Of a stretch of 64,000 nucleotides of DNA, positions 9,449 through 17,914 are shown one piece after another. Source of the DNA: Pseudomonas sp. Q11 (GTDB lineage: Bacteria > Pseudomonadota > Gammaproteobacteria > Pseudomonadales > Pseudomonadaceae). Position numbers and translations under genes: made by a program. The notes under the pieces were generated by a model. It searched no databases and was not told the DNA's origin. It worked only from the letters and a program-made list of their open reading frames with translations. The stretch spans positions 409,127 through 473,126 of the forward strand of contig NZ_JAKNQY010000001.1 of NCBI RefSeq assembly GCF_024494355.1. The letters are read 5' to 3'. How positions within the stretch are numbered: position 1 is the first letter of the stretch; the number at the start of each line of letters is the position of its first letter.

Positions 9449-9838
9449 ATGACACCTTTGTCGTCCCCGCTATTACGCAAGGGGCTTGGTCTGCTGACCA
9501 TTGCCGCCTGCATCGCCCTACCCTCCGTGGTCTCTGCCCACCATTCGTTCGCGATTTTCGACCAGACCAAAACGATCACGCTCAAGGGCGTGGTCGGACG
9601 CTTCGTCTGGAGCAACCCCCACGTCTCGATTTATTTCGATTCGCCAGGGCCCCCGCCTCAGCAATTCAAGATCGAGACCGGCAGTGTCAACGCCTTAAGC
9701 CGCACCGGCTGGAAGTCCGACTTGATCAAGGCCGGCGATGCCGCCGAGATCACCTTCAAGCCGCTGAAAAACGGTGATCCGGGCGGGCTGCTCGTGGAGA
9801 TCAAGATCGGTGACGTGGTGCTGTCCGGTGGAGGCTGA
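9449..9838 (+). CDS. DUF6152 family periplasmic protein
   Basis: This 129-residue secreted protein has a signal peptide (about 1-30) ending before HHSFAIFD, the hallmark start of mature DUF6152 proteins. The rest is a small beta-rich domain (GVVGRFVWSNPHVSIYF and TFKPLKNGDPGGLL). The function of the family is unknown. It opens a rightward series of closely spaced genes and is followed 62 bp later by another exported protein. GAGG lies about eight bases before the ATG. The two leading histidines of the mature chain could bind metal, but that is only a guess. Confidence 0.75.
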   Translation: MTPLSSPLLRKGLGLLTIAACIALPSVVSAHHSFAIFDQTKTITLKGVVGRFVWSNPHVSIYFDSPGPPPQQFKIETGSVNALSRTGWKSDLIKAGDAAEITFKPLKNGDPGGLLVEIKIGDVVLSGGG

Positions 9839-9900
9839 GAAACCGCATTCCTACGCCATGAGACCTGAATGAACAGACCAACGGGATGGAGACGCTTTCA

Positions 9901-10680
9901 ATGAAACCGACACGAACCTTGAACCTGACAAGCTTCTTCCTGGGCGTGCTACTCATGACTGTCGCCGGGGTGAGCAGCGCGGCCGCCTCTAAAACCCAGG
10001 ACGCCAAACACGGCGCGGGCACACGCCCCGACATCAGCGGCACGTGGGAGCGGACTCCGGACGACTGGTTCGGAGAGGACCCGGACAATCCGGTGCACCC
10101 CGGTGGCCCGATGGACCTGAAGGAGCCCTATGCCAGCGAATACGTCGCGTTGAAAAAGCGCCAGGCCGCCGCGAACGAGGCCGGCACGCCACTGGCCACC
10201 ACCAGCTCCATGTGCCTGCCCGAAGGCATGCCGGTATTGATGGCGGCGCTCTTCCCCATCCAACTCATTCATGACGATAAGCAAGTGGTGGTGCTCGGCG
10301 AATATCTCCAGCAAGTGCGCCGCATCATCCTCAACGAAGCCATGCCTGCGCTGGATACGCTGGACCCCAGCTACCAGGGCTACTCGCGCGGCCGCTGGGA
10401 GGGCGACACGCTGGTGGTGCAAACACAAGGCGTGCGCACAGATGTGGCCTTCTACGACGTTCCGCACAGCAAGGAAATGAAAATCACCGAGCGCATCAGA
10501 CTGAAGGCGCCGGATCGCCTGGAGAACCAGGTAGTGATCGAGGACCCGCAGGTACTCAACAGCCCTTACCGCTTCACGTTCGACTACAAGCGCTCCGACT
10601 ACCGCATTCACGAATATGTCTGCGAGAACAACCAGATCGTGATCGACAGCGAGGGCAAGACGAGCCTCAAACGCGACTGA
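9901..10680 (+). CDS. Conserved periplasmic protein of unknown function
   Basis: This 259-residue protein has a signal peptide (about 1-29) and then TRPDISGTWERTPDDW, an opening seen in exported proteins of unknown function from acidobacteria and sphingomonads. Other recognisable pieces are PEGMPVLM, a mid-protein GRWEGDTLVVQT and a YVCENNQ near the C-terminus. Two ATGs are in frame (9886 and 9901). I choose 9901 because GGAG is about nine bases upstream and the signal peptide starts cleanly there. It sits between the DUF6152 gene and a hydrolase, a pairing that suggests a shared periplasmic role. I cannot assign a reaction. Confidence 0.65.
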   Translation: MKPTRTLNLTSFFLGVLLMTVAGVSSAAASKTQDAKHGAGTRPDISGTWERTPDDWFGEDPDNPVHPGGPMDLKEPYASEYVALKKRQAAANEAGTPLATTSSMCLPEGMPVLMAALFPIQLIHDDKQVVVLGEYLQQVRRIILNEAMPALDTLDPSYQGYSRGRWEGDTLVVQTQGVRTDVAFYDVPHSKEMKITERIRLKAPDRLENQVVIEDPQVLNSPYRFTFDYKRSDYRIHEYVCENNQIVIDSEGKTSLKRD

Positions 10681-10718
10681 ACCGATGCCCTCATCGATAA
10701 CCACTTGGAGGTGACCTA

Positions 10719-12227
10719 ATGGAACGACTGATCAAAATCAGCATCCTGCGGCCGTCGATGCAAAGCGCCTTTCTGTCACTCGTGTTGATCTCCAGCGCGT
10801 CCGCCGAGGTGCCCCGGATGCCCACGGCCATTGCGGTGCCGCCGTCCGGCCAACTGCCTCTGTCATCGGCAGAGCGCGCGGGCACCGAACACAGCGACCT
10901 CGACCGCTACGGTTACGTCGAGGAGGAGTTCTACCTGCAAGGCATTGCCCCGGCAATCACTGCCGCGGGCAAGCCTTTGCTCGAGGCGCCTTATACCACC
11001 CGTATCCTGATTCGCAAGCCGACGGACCCGGCACGCTTCAACGGCACCGTCGTGATCGAGCCGTTCAGTTGGTTCGGCGAGCGTGCTGCCGGCTGGATTC
11101 TGACCCGCGATTACTTGCTGCGACGCGGCTACGCGTATGTCGGGTACACGCTGAATATCAACCAACCGCCAGTCGATCCCAAGTTCCTTTCAGACACCCC
11201 GGACGCCGAGGCCGAGCAGATCGCCCAGTACGGGCGGATCGTGAACTTCGAGTTCATGCGCCGCTTCGACTACGCCCGCTATGCGCCGCTGGGCGCCTAC
11301 TACGATCCGCAACGTTTCATCCGCGGTGACACGCCGGACCCGTTCGCACCGCAATCCCAAGGCATCGGTGCGCAGCTGGCGCTATTACTCAAGAGCAATG
11401 GGCCACAAGGCCCGTTGTCAGGTCTGGACGTGCAACGCGTGTATGTCGACAGCTGGGCCGTCACCGCCCAAGTCTGGATGGACTACCTCGACCAGGGCCG
11501 GCACCAGCAATGGCGAATGCCCGACGCAAGCGCGCTGATCGATGGCTACATGACCGGTCGCATGGCCTACGGCGAAGTGGGCGGCGACGTCATTCGAGTG
11601 CCGCGCCAGATGCCCGAAGGCGTGCCGTTCGTGACCGTTTACAGCCAGTCGGAACTGATGCACGACGTGATCGAAGGCATCGACCTGCCGCCGGACACCG
11701 ACAGCCCGCAGTTGCGTTATTACGAAGTGACCGGCATGCCGCATTTGCGCCTGGCCGACCTCGGCACCGAGCACACCGAGCACCTCGCTGCCGACATCGG
11801 CAAAGGCGATGACCCACAGTGCCGGACGCTGTACGACGAGCCGGTGGAAATGGTGGTGTCGGCGTTACTCGATGGCATGGACAAATGGGTACGCGAGGGC
11901 AAGCCGATGCCAAAGGCACCCAGGGTCGTGCGCGACGGCAAGGTGGCAGCGCGCGACCCTGCTACCGGCAATCTGCAAGGGGGCGTACGCCCGCCGTGGG
12001 TCCAGGTGCCGAGTGCGACCTACCTCACCGATCAAGAGACCGGCTGCGGCCTGATCTACGACACGAAGGTGGCTTATTCGCAGGATGCGCTGCGCCGACG
12101 CTATGGAAGTTTCAGCCACTACCAACAGGCATTCGAAGACGCCAAGGGCGTGTCGATCGAGCAAGGGTATCTGCTGCCGGAAGATGCGGCAGGCCTGCAC
12201 ACGATCGCAAAACCTGAAGATTTCTAA
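10719..12227 (+). CDS. Exported alpha/beta hydrolase domain protein
   Basis: This 502-residue protein has an N-terminal export signal (about 1-29). Its body resembles the large 'alpha/beta hydrolase domain-containing' family, with the RILIRKPTDPARFNGTVVIE strand near residue 95 and the GMPHLR loop supplying a likely catalytic histidine. The nucleophile elbow appears to be YVDSWAVTAQ, which lacks the usual GxSxG, so hydrolase activity is inferred from fold only. A strong GGAGG precedes the ATG. It is the third gene of the rightward set and is followed 27 bp later by a small membrane protein. Its substrate could be an ester or lactone imported through the divergent porin, but nothing in the sequence fixes this. 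Confidence 0.65.
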   Translation: MERLIKISILRPSMQSAFLSLVLISSASAEVPRMPTAIAVPPSGQLPLSSAERAGTEHSDLDRYGYVEEEFYLQGIAPAITAAGKPLLEAPYTTRILIRKPTDPARFNGTVVIEPFSWFGERAAGWILTRDYLLRRGYAYVGYTLNINQPPVDPKFLSDTPDAEAEQIAQYGRIVNFEFMRRFDYARYAPLGAYYDPQRFIRGDTPDPFAPQSQGIGAQLALLLKSNGPQGPLSGLDVQRVYVDSWAVTAQVWMDYLDQGRHQQWRMPDASALIDGYMTGRMAYGEVGGDVIRVPRQMPEGVPFVTVYSQSELMHDVIEGIDLPPDTDSPQLRYYEVTGMPHLRLADLGTEHTEHLAADIGKGDDPQCRTLYDEPVEMVVSALLDGMDKWVREGKPMPKAPRVVRDGKVAARDPATGNLQGGVRPPWVQVPSATYLTDQETGCGLIYDTKVAYSQDALRRRYGSFSHYQQAFEDAKGVSIEQGYLLPEDAAGLHTIAKPEDF

Positions 12228-12254
12228 CCCTCTGACCCTGCGGGAGAGCAACAA

Positions 12255-12743
12255 ATGTCCTCCATACCTGTCATTGCCTGGCTCTATGCGACACCGGTGA
12301 GCACCGCCATCAGGGACTTGCTCTGGGTGGTGCCCACTGTGCAGAGCATTCATATCATTGCCATCGCGGTGATCTTCGGCTCCGCCGTCATTTCCGACCT
12401 GCGCCTGGCCGGCGTACTCGCCACGGACGAGCCTTTGCGCGGCGTGGTTCAACGCTACTACCCGTGGATGCGCAATGCGCTTGTCGTCCTGCTTGCCACG
12501 GGGTTGATCATGGCCATCGGCGAACCGGACCGCGTTCTCCTCAACAACACGTTCTGGCTGAAGATGGCCCTGGTCATCGGCGCGTTCACCTTGGCCTGGC
12601 GGCTGCGGCGACCCTTTCTGCGCCCTGCCGTCCCTGCACACAGTGACGACGACAAGCCGCCGGTCAAGGCGCTGGTCTGGCTGTCGATCGCCTTGTGGTG
12701 CGTGGTGATCATCTGCGGTCGCTGGATCGCCTACTCGATCTAA
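12255..12743 (+). CDS. DUF6644-like inner-membrane protein (first copy)
   Basis: This 162-residue protein has four predicted membrane segments. Helix 2 carries VQSIHIIAIAVIFGSAVISDLRL, the family-type His-bearing helix, and the protein ends in CGRWIAYSI. It is a clear paralogue of the next gene, sharing the SxH-I-I-A-x-V-FGS core, the DLRL turn, the FWLKMA/FLWKMA helix and the GRWIA C-terminus. The conserved helix histidine recalls haem- or quinone-binding four-helix proteins, but the function is unknown. GGAG is well placed before the ATG. The two copies probably form a heterodimer. Confidence 0.65.
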   Translation: MSSIPVIAWLYATPVSTAIRDLLWVVPTVQSIHIIAIAVIFGSAVISDLRLAGVLATDEPLRGVVQRYYPWMRNALVVLLATGLIMAIGEPDRVLLNNTFWLKMALVIGAFTLAWRLRRPFLRPAVPAHSDDDKPPVKALVWLSIALWCVVIICGRWIAYSI

Positions 12744-12775
12744 ACGTTTTCAACCCCAGTTCTCAGGTATTCGTC

Positions 12776-13264
12776 ATGGACATTCAATCAATACTGCAAG
12801 CCATCGAGGCCAGCTCGCTCGCCACCCTGGTCCGTGAGTCGGGCACGGCTTTTCCGGCCCTGGAATCGGTGCATGTGATCGGCATCGCACTGGTGTTCGG
12901 GAGTATCGCGGTGGTGGACTTGCGCCTGCTCGGCATTGCCTCCCACCGCCGCAGCGCAGTACGGCTGATCCGGGAACTGCTGCCCTACACCTGGCTTGCT
13001 TTCGTTGCGTGCGTGATCACCGGTTCGCTCATGTTTGCCGCCAATGCCATCACCTATGCGCAGAACCCCGTGTTCCTGTGGAAAATGGCCGTGTTGATGC
13101 TGGCGGGCCTGAACATGGTGATATTCCATTTGGGCGCCTTTCGCCGCATCGACGAATGGGACACCGTGCTACCACCCCCCGGCCAGGCGCGTATCGCCGG
13201 GTTCAGTTCGATGGCGTTGTGGATCGGCGTGATCTGCCTCGGCCGCTGGATTGCGTTTATCTGA
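12776..13264 (+). CDS. DUF6644-like inner-membrane protein (second copy)
   Basis: This 162-residue, four-helix membrane protein is the same length as the upstream paralogue. ALESVHVIGIALVFGSIAVVDLRL matches helix 2 of its partner and CLGRWIAFI matches its C-terminus. The frame is open further upstream inside the first copy, but the ATG at 12776 aligns the N-termini of the two proteins and has AGGT upstream. Its stop codon overlaps the start of the next gene (TGATG), so it is translationally coupled to the DUF6162-like protein and the ABC transporter. The role is unknown; an electron-transfer or membrane-anchor function is possible. Confidence 0.65.
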   Translation: MDIQSILQAIEASSLATLVRESGTAFPALESVHVIGIALVFGSIAVVDLRLLGIASHRRSAVRLIRELLPYTWLAFVACVITGSLMFAANAITYAQNPVFLWKMAVLMLAGLNMVIFHLGAFRRIDEWDTVLPPPGQARIAGFSSMALWIGVICLGRWIAFI

Positions 13265-14043
13265 TGGCCCGGCTATCGCCACGCAGGCACCACGCCAACG
13301 GCACAGCCGGTGATGTGGCCAGCAGCGCATTCACGCTTGTGCACCCGCGCTCCGGCCGATGGGAAACCGTGGGCATGCTGCTTGCGGCGCTGATCATCAT
13401 CGCCAGCGTGGCCGGTTATATGTTGCTGCGGCCACAGAAAGTCGGCCCACCCACCGCGTTGAGCTGGCAGGTGCGCTCCTTCGATGGCCTGGGTTCGGTC
13501 GATCAGGCCATCCATAGTGCGCTGTTGCCTGCCGGTGAAGAAATCATCTGGAACAACAACGACACCGGCGGCTGGATCACCCTGGATCGTGCCCAAGAGC
13601 TTGTGCTGCCGCCCTTCTATCGGGACGCCTTCTGGAAGGCCAATGGTCAGGTGCACTGGCAACTGATCCTGCCCGGCACCCACCTGTCCCATAGGCAGTC
13701 TGCCGACAAACACACCGACAACGACACACATGCCGACGCCGCCGCGGCTCCCACGGTTCCCCCCTCCAGCGAGGTGTCGCAAGCCACTCAGGGCCAGGGC
13801 GCCACGGTCTATTACGGCTCCGGCGGCAGCGTGCCGGGCCAGAGCGCCTACCTGCTCGTCATCGGTCATGCCCATGCCGGGGTGATGTGGGCCAACCAGG
13901 CGACGATCTGGATCCACCCCAATCCGAACGCGCCCTACCCCTCCATCGTCAAGGCCGAGTCGCTGGTCGGCGACGGCTGGCGACAAGTCATTCCTTACGA
14001 CGGCACCAGTGAAATCGAACGCGTAAAAGGAACCCAACCATGA
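13264..14043 (+). CDS. DUF6162-like membrane-anchored protein with His/Asp-rich linker
   Basis: This 259-residue protein has one membrane helix near residues 35-55 and a periplasmic remainder. I start it at the ATG overlapping the previous stop. About residues 138-156 are rich in His and Asp (THLSHRQSADKHTDNDTHAD), a plausible metal-binding linker. A globular C-terminal part follows with SAYLLVIGHAHAGVMW and TIWIHPNPNAPYPS. I recall this arrangement next to metal ABC transporter genes in pseudomonads under the name DUF6162. It is immediately followed by the solute-binding protein with ATGA overlap. A metal-chaperone or accessory role is inferred from the linker and the neighbours. Confidence 0.6.
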   Translation: MARLSPRRHHANGTAGDVASSAFTLVHPRSGRWETVGMLLAALIIIASVAGYMLLRPQKVGPPTALSWQVRSFDGLGSVDQAIHSALLPAGEEIIWNNNDTGGWITLDRAQELVLPPFYRDAFWKANGQVHWQLILPGTHLSHRQSADKHTDNDTHADAAAAPTVPPSSEVSQATQGQGATVYYGSGGSVPGQSAYLLVIGHAHAGVMWANQATIWIHPNPNAPYPSIVKAESLVGDGWRQVIPYDGTSEIERVKGTQP

Positions 14044-14972
14044 ATGCCTTTATAAAACACCGCACACTGTTGCGCCGTTGCCTGGCGTTGCTGCTGCTGA
14101 TCCCCGCCATCGCCTGCGCCAGCCCGGAACACCCCGCCGGCAAGCGGCTCAAAGTCGGCGTCACATTGCATCCCTACTACAGCTTCGTGGCCAACATTGT
14201 TGGTGATCGGGCGGACGTCGTTGCGCTGATCCCGGCGCAGGCCAATCCGCATAATTACCAGCCGCAGCCCGACGACATTACCCGCGCGATGAACATCGAT
14301 GTGCTGGTAGTCAACGGCATTGGCCACGACGAATGGGCCTTCGAGATCATCAAGGCCGCCGGCCGCCGCGAGACGCTGCCGATCATTCAGGCCAATGCCT
14401 CGGTGGCACTCATTCCCATCGGCGGCGACCAGGACGGCGTCAAAGTGGTGAACCCACATACCTTCGTCTCCACCACGGCGGCGATACAACAGGTGTTCGA
14501 GATCGCCCGCCGCCTGGGCGAGCGCGACCCGGACAACGCGGCAGCCTATAGACAGAACGCCCTGGCGTATGCCGGACGGATCCGCGCCCTGCGCGCACGC
14601 TTCATGAATCGCTTTGCCGCGCTGGATCTTTCGCCGTTTCGTTGCGCGACGTTGCACGGCGGTTACGACTACATGATGCAAGAGTTCGGCCTGTTTGTGA
14701 GCGCCGTGATTGAACCGCGTCACGGTGTGGCGCCGACTGCCCGCCAGTTGGCCACCACGATCGACACCATCAGGAAGGCCAATGTAAGGGTGCTTTTCGC
14801 CGAAAAGAACTTTTCCATGGATCTGGCCAAACCGATTGAGGCAGCCACCGGAGTAAAAGTCTTCACCCTGTCCCACATCACCGGCAGCACCTACAGCGCG
14901 GACGAATTCGAGGTAGCCATAGGCGAAAACCTTGAAACGTTGGCCGAAGCCGTCGAGTTCACGCAACGATGA
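14040..14972 (+). CDS. Metal ABC transporter solute-binding protein (ZnuA/cluster A-I type)
   Basis: This 310-residue periplasmic protein captures a divalent metal for the ABC transporter encoded next. It has a signal peptide (about 1-27) and two lobes joined by a long helix. The four expected ligands are in place: His71 (NPHNYQP), His140 (NPHTF), His206 (LHGGYDYM) and a carboxylate at Glu255 (FAEKNFS). Three histidines plus a carboxylate fit zinc- or manganese-type binding. The long His-rich loop of classical ZnuA is absent, although the preceding gene carries a His-rich linker of its own. It starts at ATGA overlapping the upstream stop and is coupled to the ATPase gene. Which metal it binds is not settled. 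Confidence 0.85.
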   Translation: MNAFIKHRTLLRRCLALLLLIPAIACASPEHPAGKRLKVGVTLHPYYSFVANIVGDRADVVALIPAQANPHNYQPQPDDITRAMNIDVLVVNGIGHDEWAFEIIKAAGRRETLPIIQANASVALIPIGGDQDGVKVVNPHTFVSTTAAIQQVFEIARRLGERDPDNAAAYRQNALAYAGRIRALRARFMNRFAALDLSPFRCATLHGGYDYMMQEFGLFVSAVIEPRHGVAPTARQLATTIDTIRKANVRVLFAEKNFSMDLAKPIEAATGVKVFTLSHITGSTYSADEFEVAIGENLETLAEAVEFTQR

Positions 14973-15664
14973 AGAAGGATCAAGCGATGCGCGGACCTGC
15001 CGTGATGTTCGATAACGTCTCGCTGCAACTGGGCGGTACACAGGTACTCGATGCGGTGAGCTTTCGGGTGGAAGCCGGTGCGCTGCACTGCCTGGTCGGC
15101 CCGAACGGAGGGGGCAAGACCTCACTTGTGCGCGCGCTGCTGGGCCAGATGCCGCATTCCGGGGTTATCCGCTTCGAGGGTGTCGCCAAGCCGGTGGGCT
15201 ACGTGCCGCAACTGCTGGATTTCGACCGCAACGTGCCGATGACGGTCAACGATGTGATGGCACTGCTCACTCAACGCCGGCCGGCTTTCCTGGGCTCAAG
15301 TCGCTCCGCCAGGGCGGCGCAGGCCGAGGCCCTGGCGCGTACCGGTGTGGCCGGAATAGGTACAAAACCATTTGGCAGCCTGTCCGGTGGGCAGCGCCAG
15401 CGCGTGCTGCTGGCCCAGGCGATCAGCCCCGCGCCGTGGCTGCTGGTCCTCGATGAACCCACCGCCGGTATCGACGAAGCCGGTGTGCGCCTGGTGGAAG
15501 CACTGGTGGCCGAGTTGCACGACTGCGGCGTCACCGTCCTGTGGGTCAACCACGATCTCGAACAGGTCAGGCGTATCGCCCAGTCCGTGACCGTTATCAA
15601 TCAAAGGGTGCTGTTTCATGGCCCGGCCGATCAGATCGACTGCCGATTGGAGGATATTCGATGA
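14969..15664 (+). CDS. Metal ABC transporter ATP-binding protein
   Basis: This 231-residue ATPase powers metal import from the cytoplasmic face. All motifs are intact: Walker A GPNGGGKTS at about 44-52, a Q-loop in VGYVPQ, the signature LSGGQRQRVLLAQ, Walker B LLVLDEPTAGID and the H-loop in VNHD. Its size and composition fit the Mn/Zn/Fe chelate (ZnuC/MntB) class. It overlaps the solute-binding protein upstream and the permease downstream by ATGA, so subunit synthesis should be coupled. No regulatory domain is appended. Confidence 0.9.
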   Translation: MKKDQAMRGPAVMFDNVSLQLGGTQVLDAVSFRVEAGALHCLVGPNGGGKTSLVRALLGQMPHSGVIRFEGVAKPVGYVPQLLDFDRNVPMTVNDVMALLTQRRPAFLGSSRSARAAQAEALARTGVAGIGTKPFGSLSGGQRQRVLLAQAISPAPWLLVLDEPTAGIDEAGVRLVEALVAELHDCGVTVLWVNHDLEQVRRIAQSVTVINQRVLFHGPADQIDCRLEDIR

Positions 15665-16566
15665 GTGCCTTGTACGACTTCATCCGCGATCACCTCCAGA
15701 CGCTCGCCGCGCGCCAGATGCTGCCGCAACCGTTCGAATACGAGTTCGTGATCAATGCGCTGATGTGCGCCGTTCTGATCGGCCCCTTGCTGGGTGTGCT
15801 GGGCTCAATGGTGATGATCAAGCGCATGGCTTTCTTCAGCCAGTCCGTTGGCAATGCGGCGATGACTGGCGTCGCCATTGGCGTGCTGATTGGCGAGTCC
15901 TATACCTCTCCTTACCTGTCGATGTTCGGCTTCTGCCTGCTGTTTGCGCTGACGCTGAAATACACCCAGCACCGCACGACGCTGGCCAACGACACACTGA
16001 TCGGGGTGTTCCTGTCCATTTCGCTGGCAGTCGGCGCCTCGTTGCTGCTGTTCGTGTCGGCGAAGATCAACACCCACGTGATGGAAAGCGTGCTGTTCGG
16101 CTCCATCTTGGCCGTGGACCACACCGACATGAATGTACTGCTCGGCGTAACGGTCATTTGCGCCCTCATCGGGCTGCCCCTGTACAACGGCATGTTGCTG
16201 TCCAGCCTTAATCCGAGCCTGGCACATGCGCGCGGCGTGCCGGTGCGTAGCGTCGAGTACATGTTTGTGGTGTTGGTCACTCTGGTGACGGTGGCCTGCC
16301 TGAAAATCATCGGCGCGGTATTGGTCGAGGCCCTTCTGCTGATACCCGCCGCGGCGGCTCGCAACGTCACTCGCTCACTTGCGGCACTGGTCACGCTGGC
16401 CATCCTGATTGCGACGTTTTCCTGCGTGGTCGGCATCCTGGCGCCTATGCAATTCCACATCCCAGTGCCGACCGGCGGTGCGATCGTGCTGGTCGCCGCT
16501 CTGGTGTTTGTCTTGACCACCATCATCCGTGCGACCTCGTCGCGATTCAGAGGGACCAACGTATGA
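15661..16566 (+). CDS. Metal ABC transporter permease
   Basis: This 301-residue ABC-3 family permease has eight or more membrane helices. The hydrophobic blocks include AVLIGPLLGVLGSMVMIKRMAF near residue 40 and the EALLLIPAAAARN helix near 225, both characteristic of ZnuB/MntC-type channels. The frame is open upstream from 15541, but the ATG at 15661 overlaps the ATPase stop (ATGA) and begins the protein at the usual point (MSALYDFI). It forms the membrane pore, presumably as a dimer, with the ATPase encoded just before it. Confidence 0.9.
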   Translation: MSALYDFIRDHLQTLAARQMLPQPFEYEFVINALMCAVLIGPLLGVLGSMVMIKRMAFFSQSVGNAAMTGVAIGVLIGESYTSPYLSMFGFCLLFALTLKYTQHRTTLANDTLIGVFLSISLAVGASLLLFVSAKINTHVMESVLFGSILAVDHTDMNVLLGVTVICALIGLPLYNGMLLSSLNPSLAHARGVPVRSVEYMFVVLVTLVTVACLKIIGAVLVEALLLIPAAAARNVTRSLAALVTLAILIATFSCVVGILAPMQFHIPVPTGGAIVLVAALVFVLTTIIRATSSRFRGTNV

Positions 16567-17594
16567 AATGGCTTTGCCTGTCACGTGGATCCTGGCTGGC
16601 GGTGTTGGCCCTGCTGCTTGGCACCCAGTTCCCGGTCTTTGCCGATACCGGCCGCCAGCGGGTGCTCGTTGCGCTGCCGGCGGTGTACGCACTTACGTCG
16701 GCGCTCAGCGAAGGCACGCTCATCGAGGCCGTGCGGCTACCGCCGGACAGCCCCGTGCCCATGGAGAGCCTGGCCAATGCGCTGTCGCGTCTCGATCCGG
16801 CCGTGTTCCAGCAAGCCGACGCCGTGGTGACCCTGAGTCATCTCTGGCGTGCGGACCCATTGTATGCAACGGCCCGGCGCCACAACCTGCGCATCATCGA
16901 GATCGATGCCTCGCGTTCATGGGACACGATCAAGCCCGGCGTGGCCGTGATGCGCGTGCCACCGAACGACGTGCCCTGGGCCGTCGCGAGCAACATCGAT
17001 AGCGGCCCGTCGCCCTACGCCTGGCTCGGTCCCGTCAACGGCATGCGCATGTCGGCGCTGATCGCTGCCGACCTGACACGCCTGTCCCCCGCCGATGCGC
17101 CTCGAATCGAGAGCAACCTCGCCGCACTTGAAAGCCGCCTGCGCCGGCTCAAGGCCGACTACGGCGCGCGAATGGTAGTGCTGCCGGATGTGCGCGTACT
17201 GTCGCTGGCGAACGAGTTCACCTACCTGTTTGGCGAGTTCGGCATCTTTGTCGACGGCTGGTTCGTGCGCCAGGACCTTGACTGGAGCGACGCCGATCGC
17301 GCCGCACTGACCCGATACCTGCGCGAGCGTGACATCCGCGTAGTGGTCCACAAGTGGATGCCGGATGAAAAGATCGCCAGGGCCATCCAGGATGGCGGCG
17401 CACGGTTGCTGCTACTGGACACCGGCAACCCGGGAGAACTCGCCGACGCAGCCGGCGACTACACCGCACTTCTGCGCTCGAACCTGGAAGCGTTGCTGGC
17501 GGCCTTCGCCCCGGCTGGCAACGACACTACAAGCGGCGATGATCAATCGCCTTCCAATGATCAACCTCGTCCGTTGAGACCAAAGATCCTATGA
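16563..17594 (+). CDS. Second ZnuA-like solute-binding protein, metal ligands missing
   Basis: This 343-residue exported protein (signal about 1-28) has the ZnuA/PsaA fold outline. The positions that should hold metal-binding histidines are changed: the first ligand region reads RLPPDSPVPMES and the second reads SPYAWLGP where NPHxWxxP would be expected. The third region (GEFGIFVDGW) also lacks the usual His before it. It starts with ATGA overlap on the permease gene. It may bind a metal complex, act as a helper that exchanges with the first binding protein, or have a new ligand. The Pro- and Asp-rich C-terminal tail is probably disordered. Confidence 0.7.
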   Translation: MKWLCLSRGSWLAVLALLLGTQFPVFADTGRQRVLVALPAVYALTSALSEGTLIEAVRLPPDSPVPMESLANALSRLDPAVFQQADAVVTLSHLWRADPLYATARRHNLRIIEIDASRSWDTIKPGVAVMRVPPNDVPWAVASNIDSGPSPYAWLGPVNGMRMSALIAADLTRLSPADAPRIESNLAALESRLRRLKADYGARMVVLPDVRVLSLANEFTYLFGEFGIFVDGWFVRQDLDWSDADRAALTRYLRERDIRVVVHKWMPDEKIARAIQDGGARLLLLDTGNPGELADAAGDYTALLRSNLEALLAAFAPAGNDTTSGDDQSPSNDQPRPLRPKIL

Positions 17595-17914
17595 GCCACA
17601 TAACTTCAACCATTCGAATATCGATGGCAGGCACCCTCTTGCTCTGCCAGACAGCGTTGGCTCATGGCCCCGTGCTCGACTGCTATATCGAGCGCGATGA
17701 CCAGGTGAAGTGCGAGGCAGGATTCACCGATGGCAGCTCGGCCGCCGGCAGAAAAATCCATATCCAAAACCCAAGCGACAAGGTGTTGCTCGAAGGCGAG
17801 GTCGGCAAGGACAACACCTACACCTTCCAGCCCCCCACCGGAAACTATTCCGTGGTGTTCCTCGGTGGAGCCGGCCATGACGTAACCATTCAGTCCTCCG
17901 ACATATCAAGGTGA
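17591..17914 (+). CDS. Small exported protein with a Cys pair
   Basis: This 107-residue protein has a signal peptide (about 1-24). The mature part has two cysteines, in LDCYIERDDQVKCEAGF, followed by a beta-rich domain with NPSDKVLLEGEVGKD and PPTGNYSVVFLGGAGHD. The domain looks like a small immunoglobulin- or carboxypeptidase-regulatory-like fold, but I do not recognise a named family. It overlaps the upstream and downstream genes (ATGA and GTGA), so it is firmly part of the operon. It may act with the DUF4198 protein that follows. Confidence 0.65.
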   Translation: MSHITSTIRISMAGTLLLCQTALAHGPVLDCYIERDDQVKCEAGFTDGSSAAGRKIHIQNPSDKVLLEGEVGKDNTYTFQPPTGNYSVVFLGGAGHDVTIQSSDISR

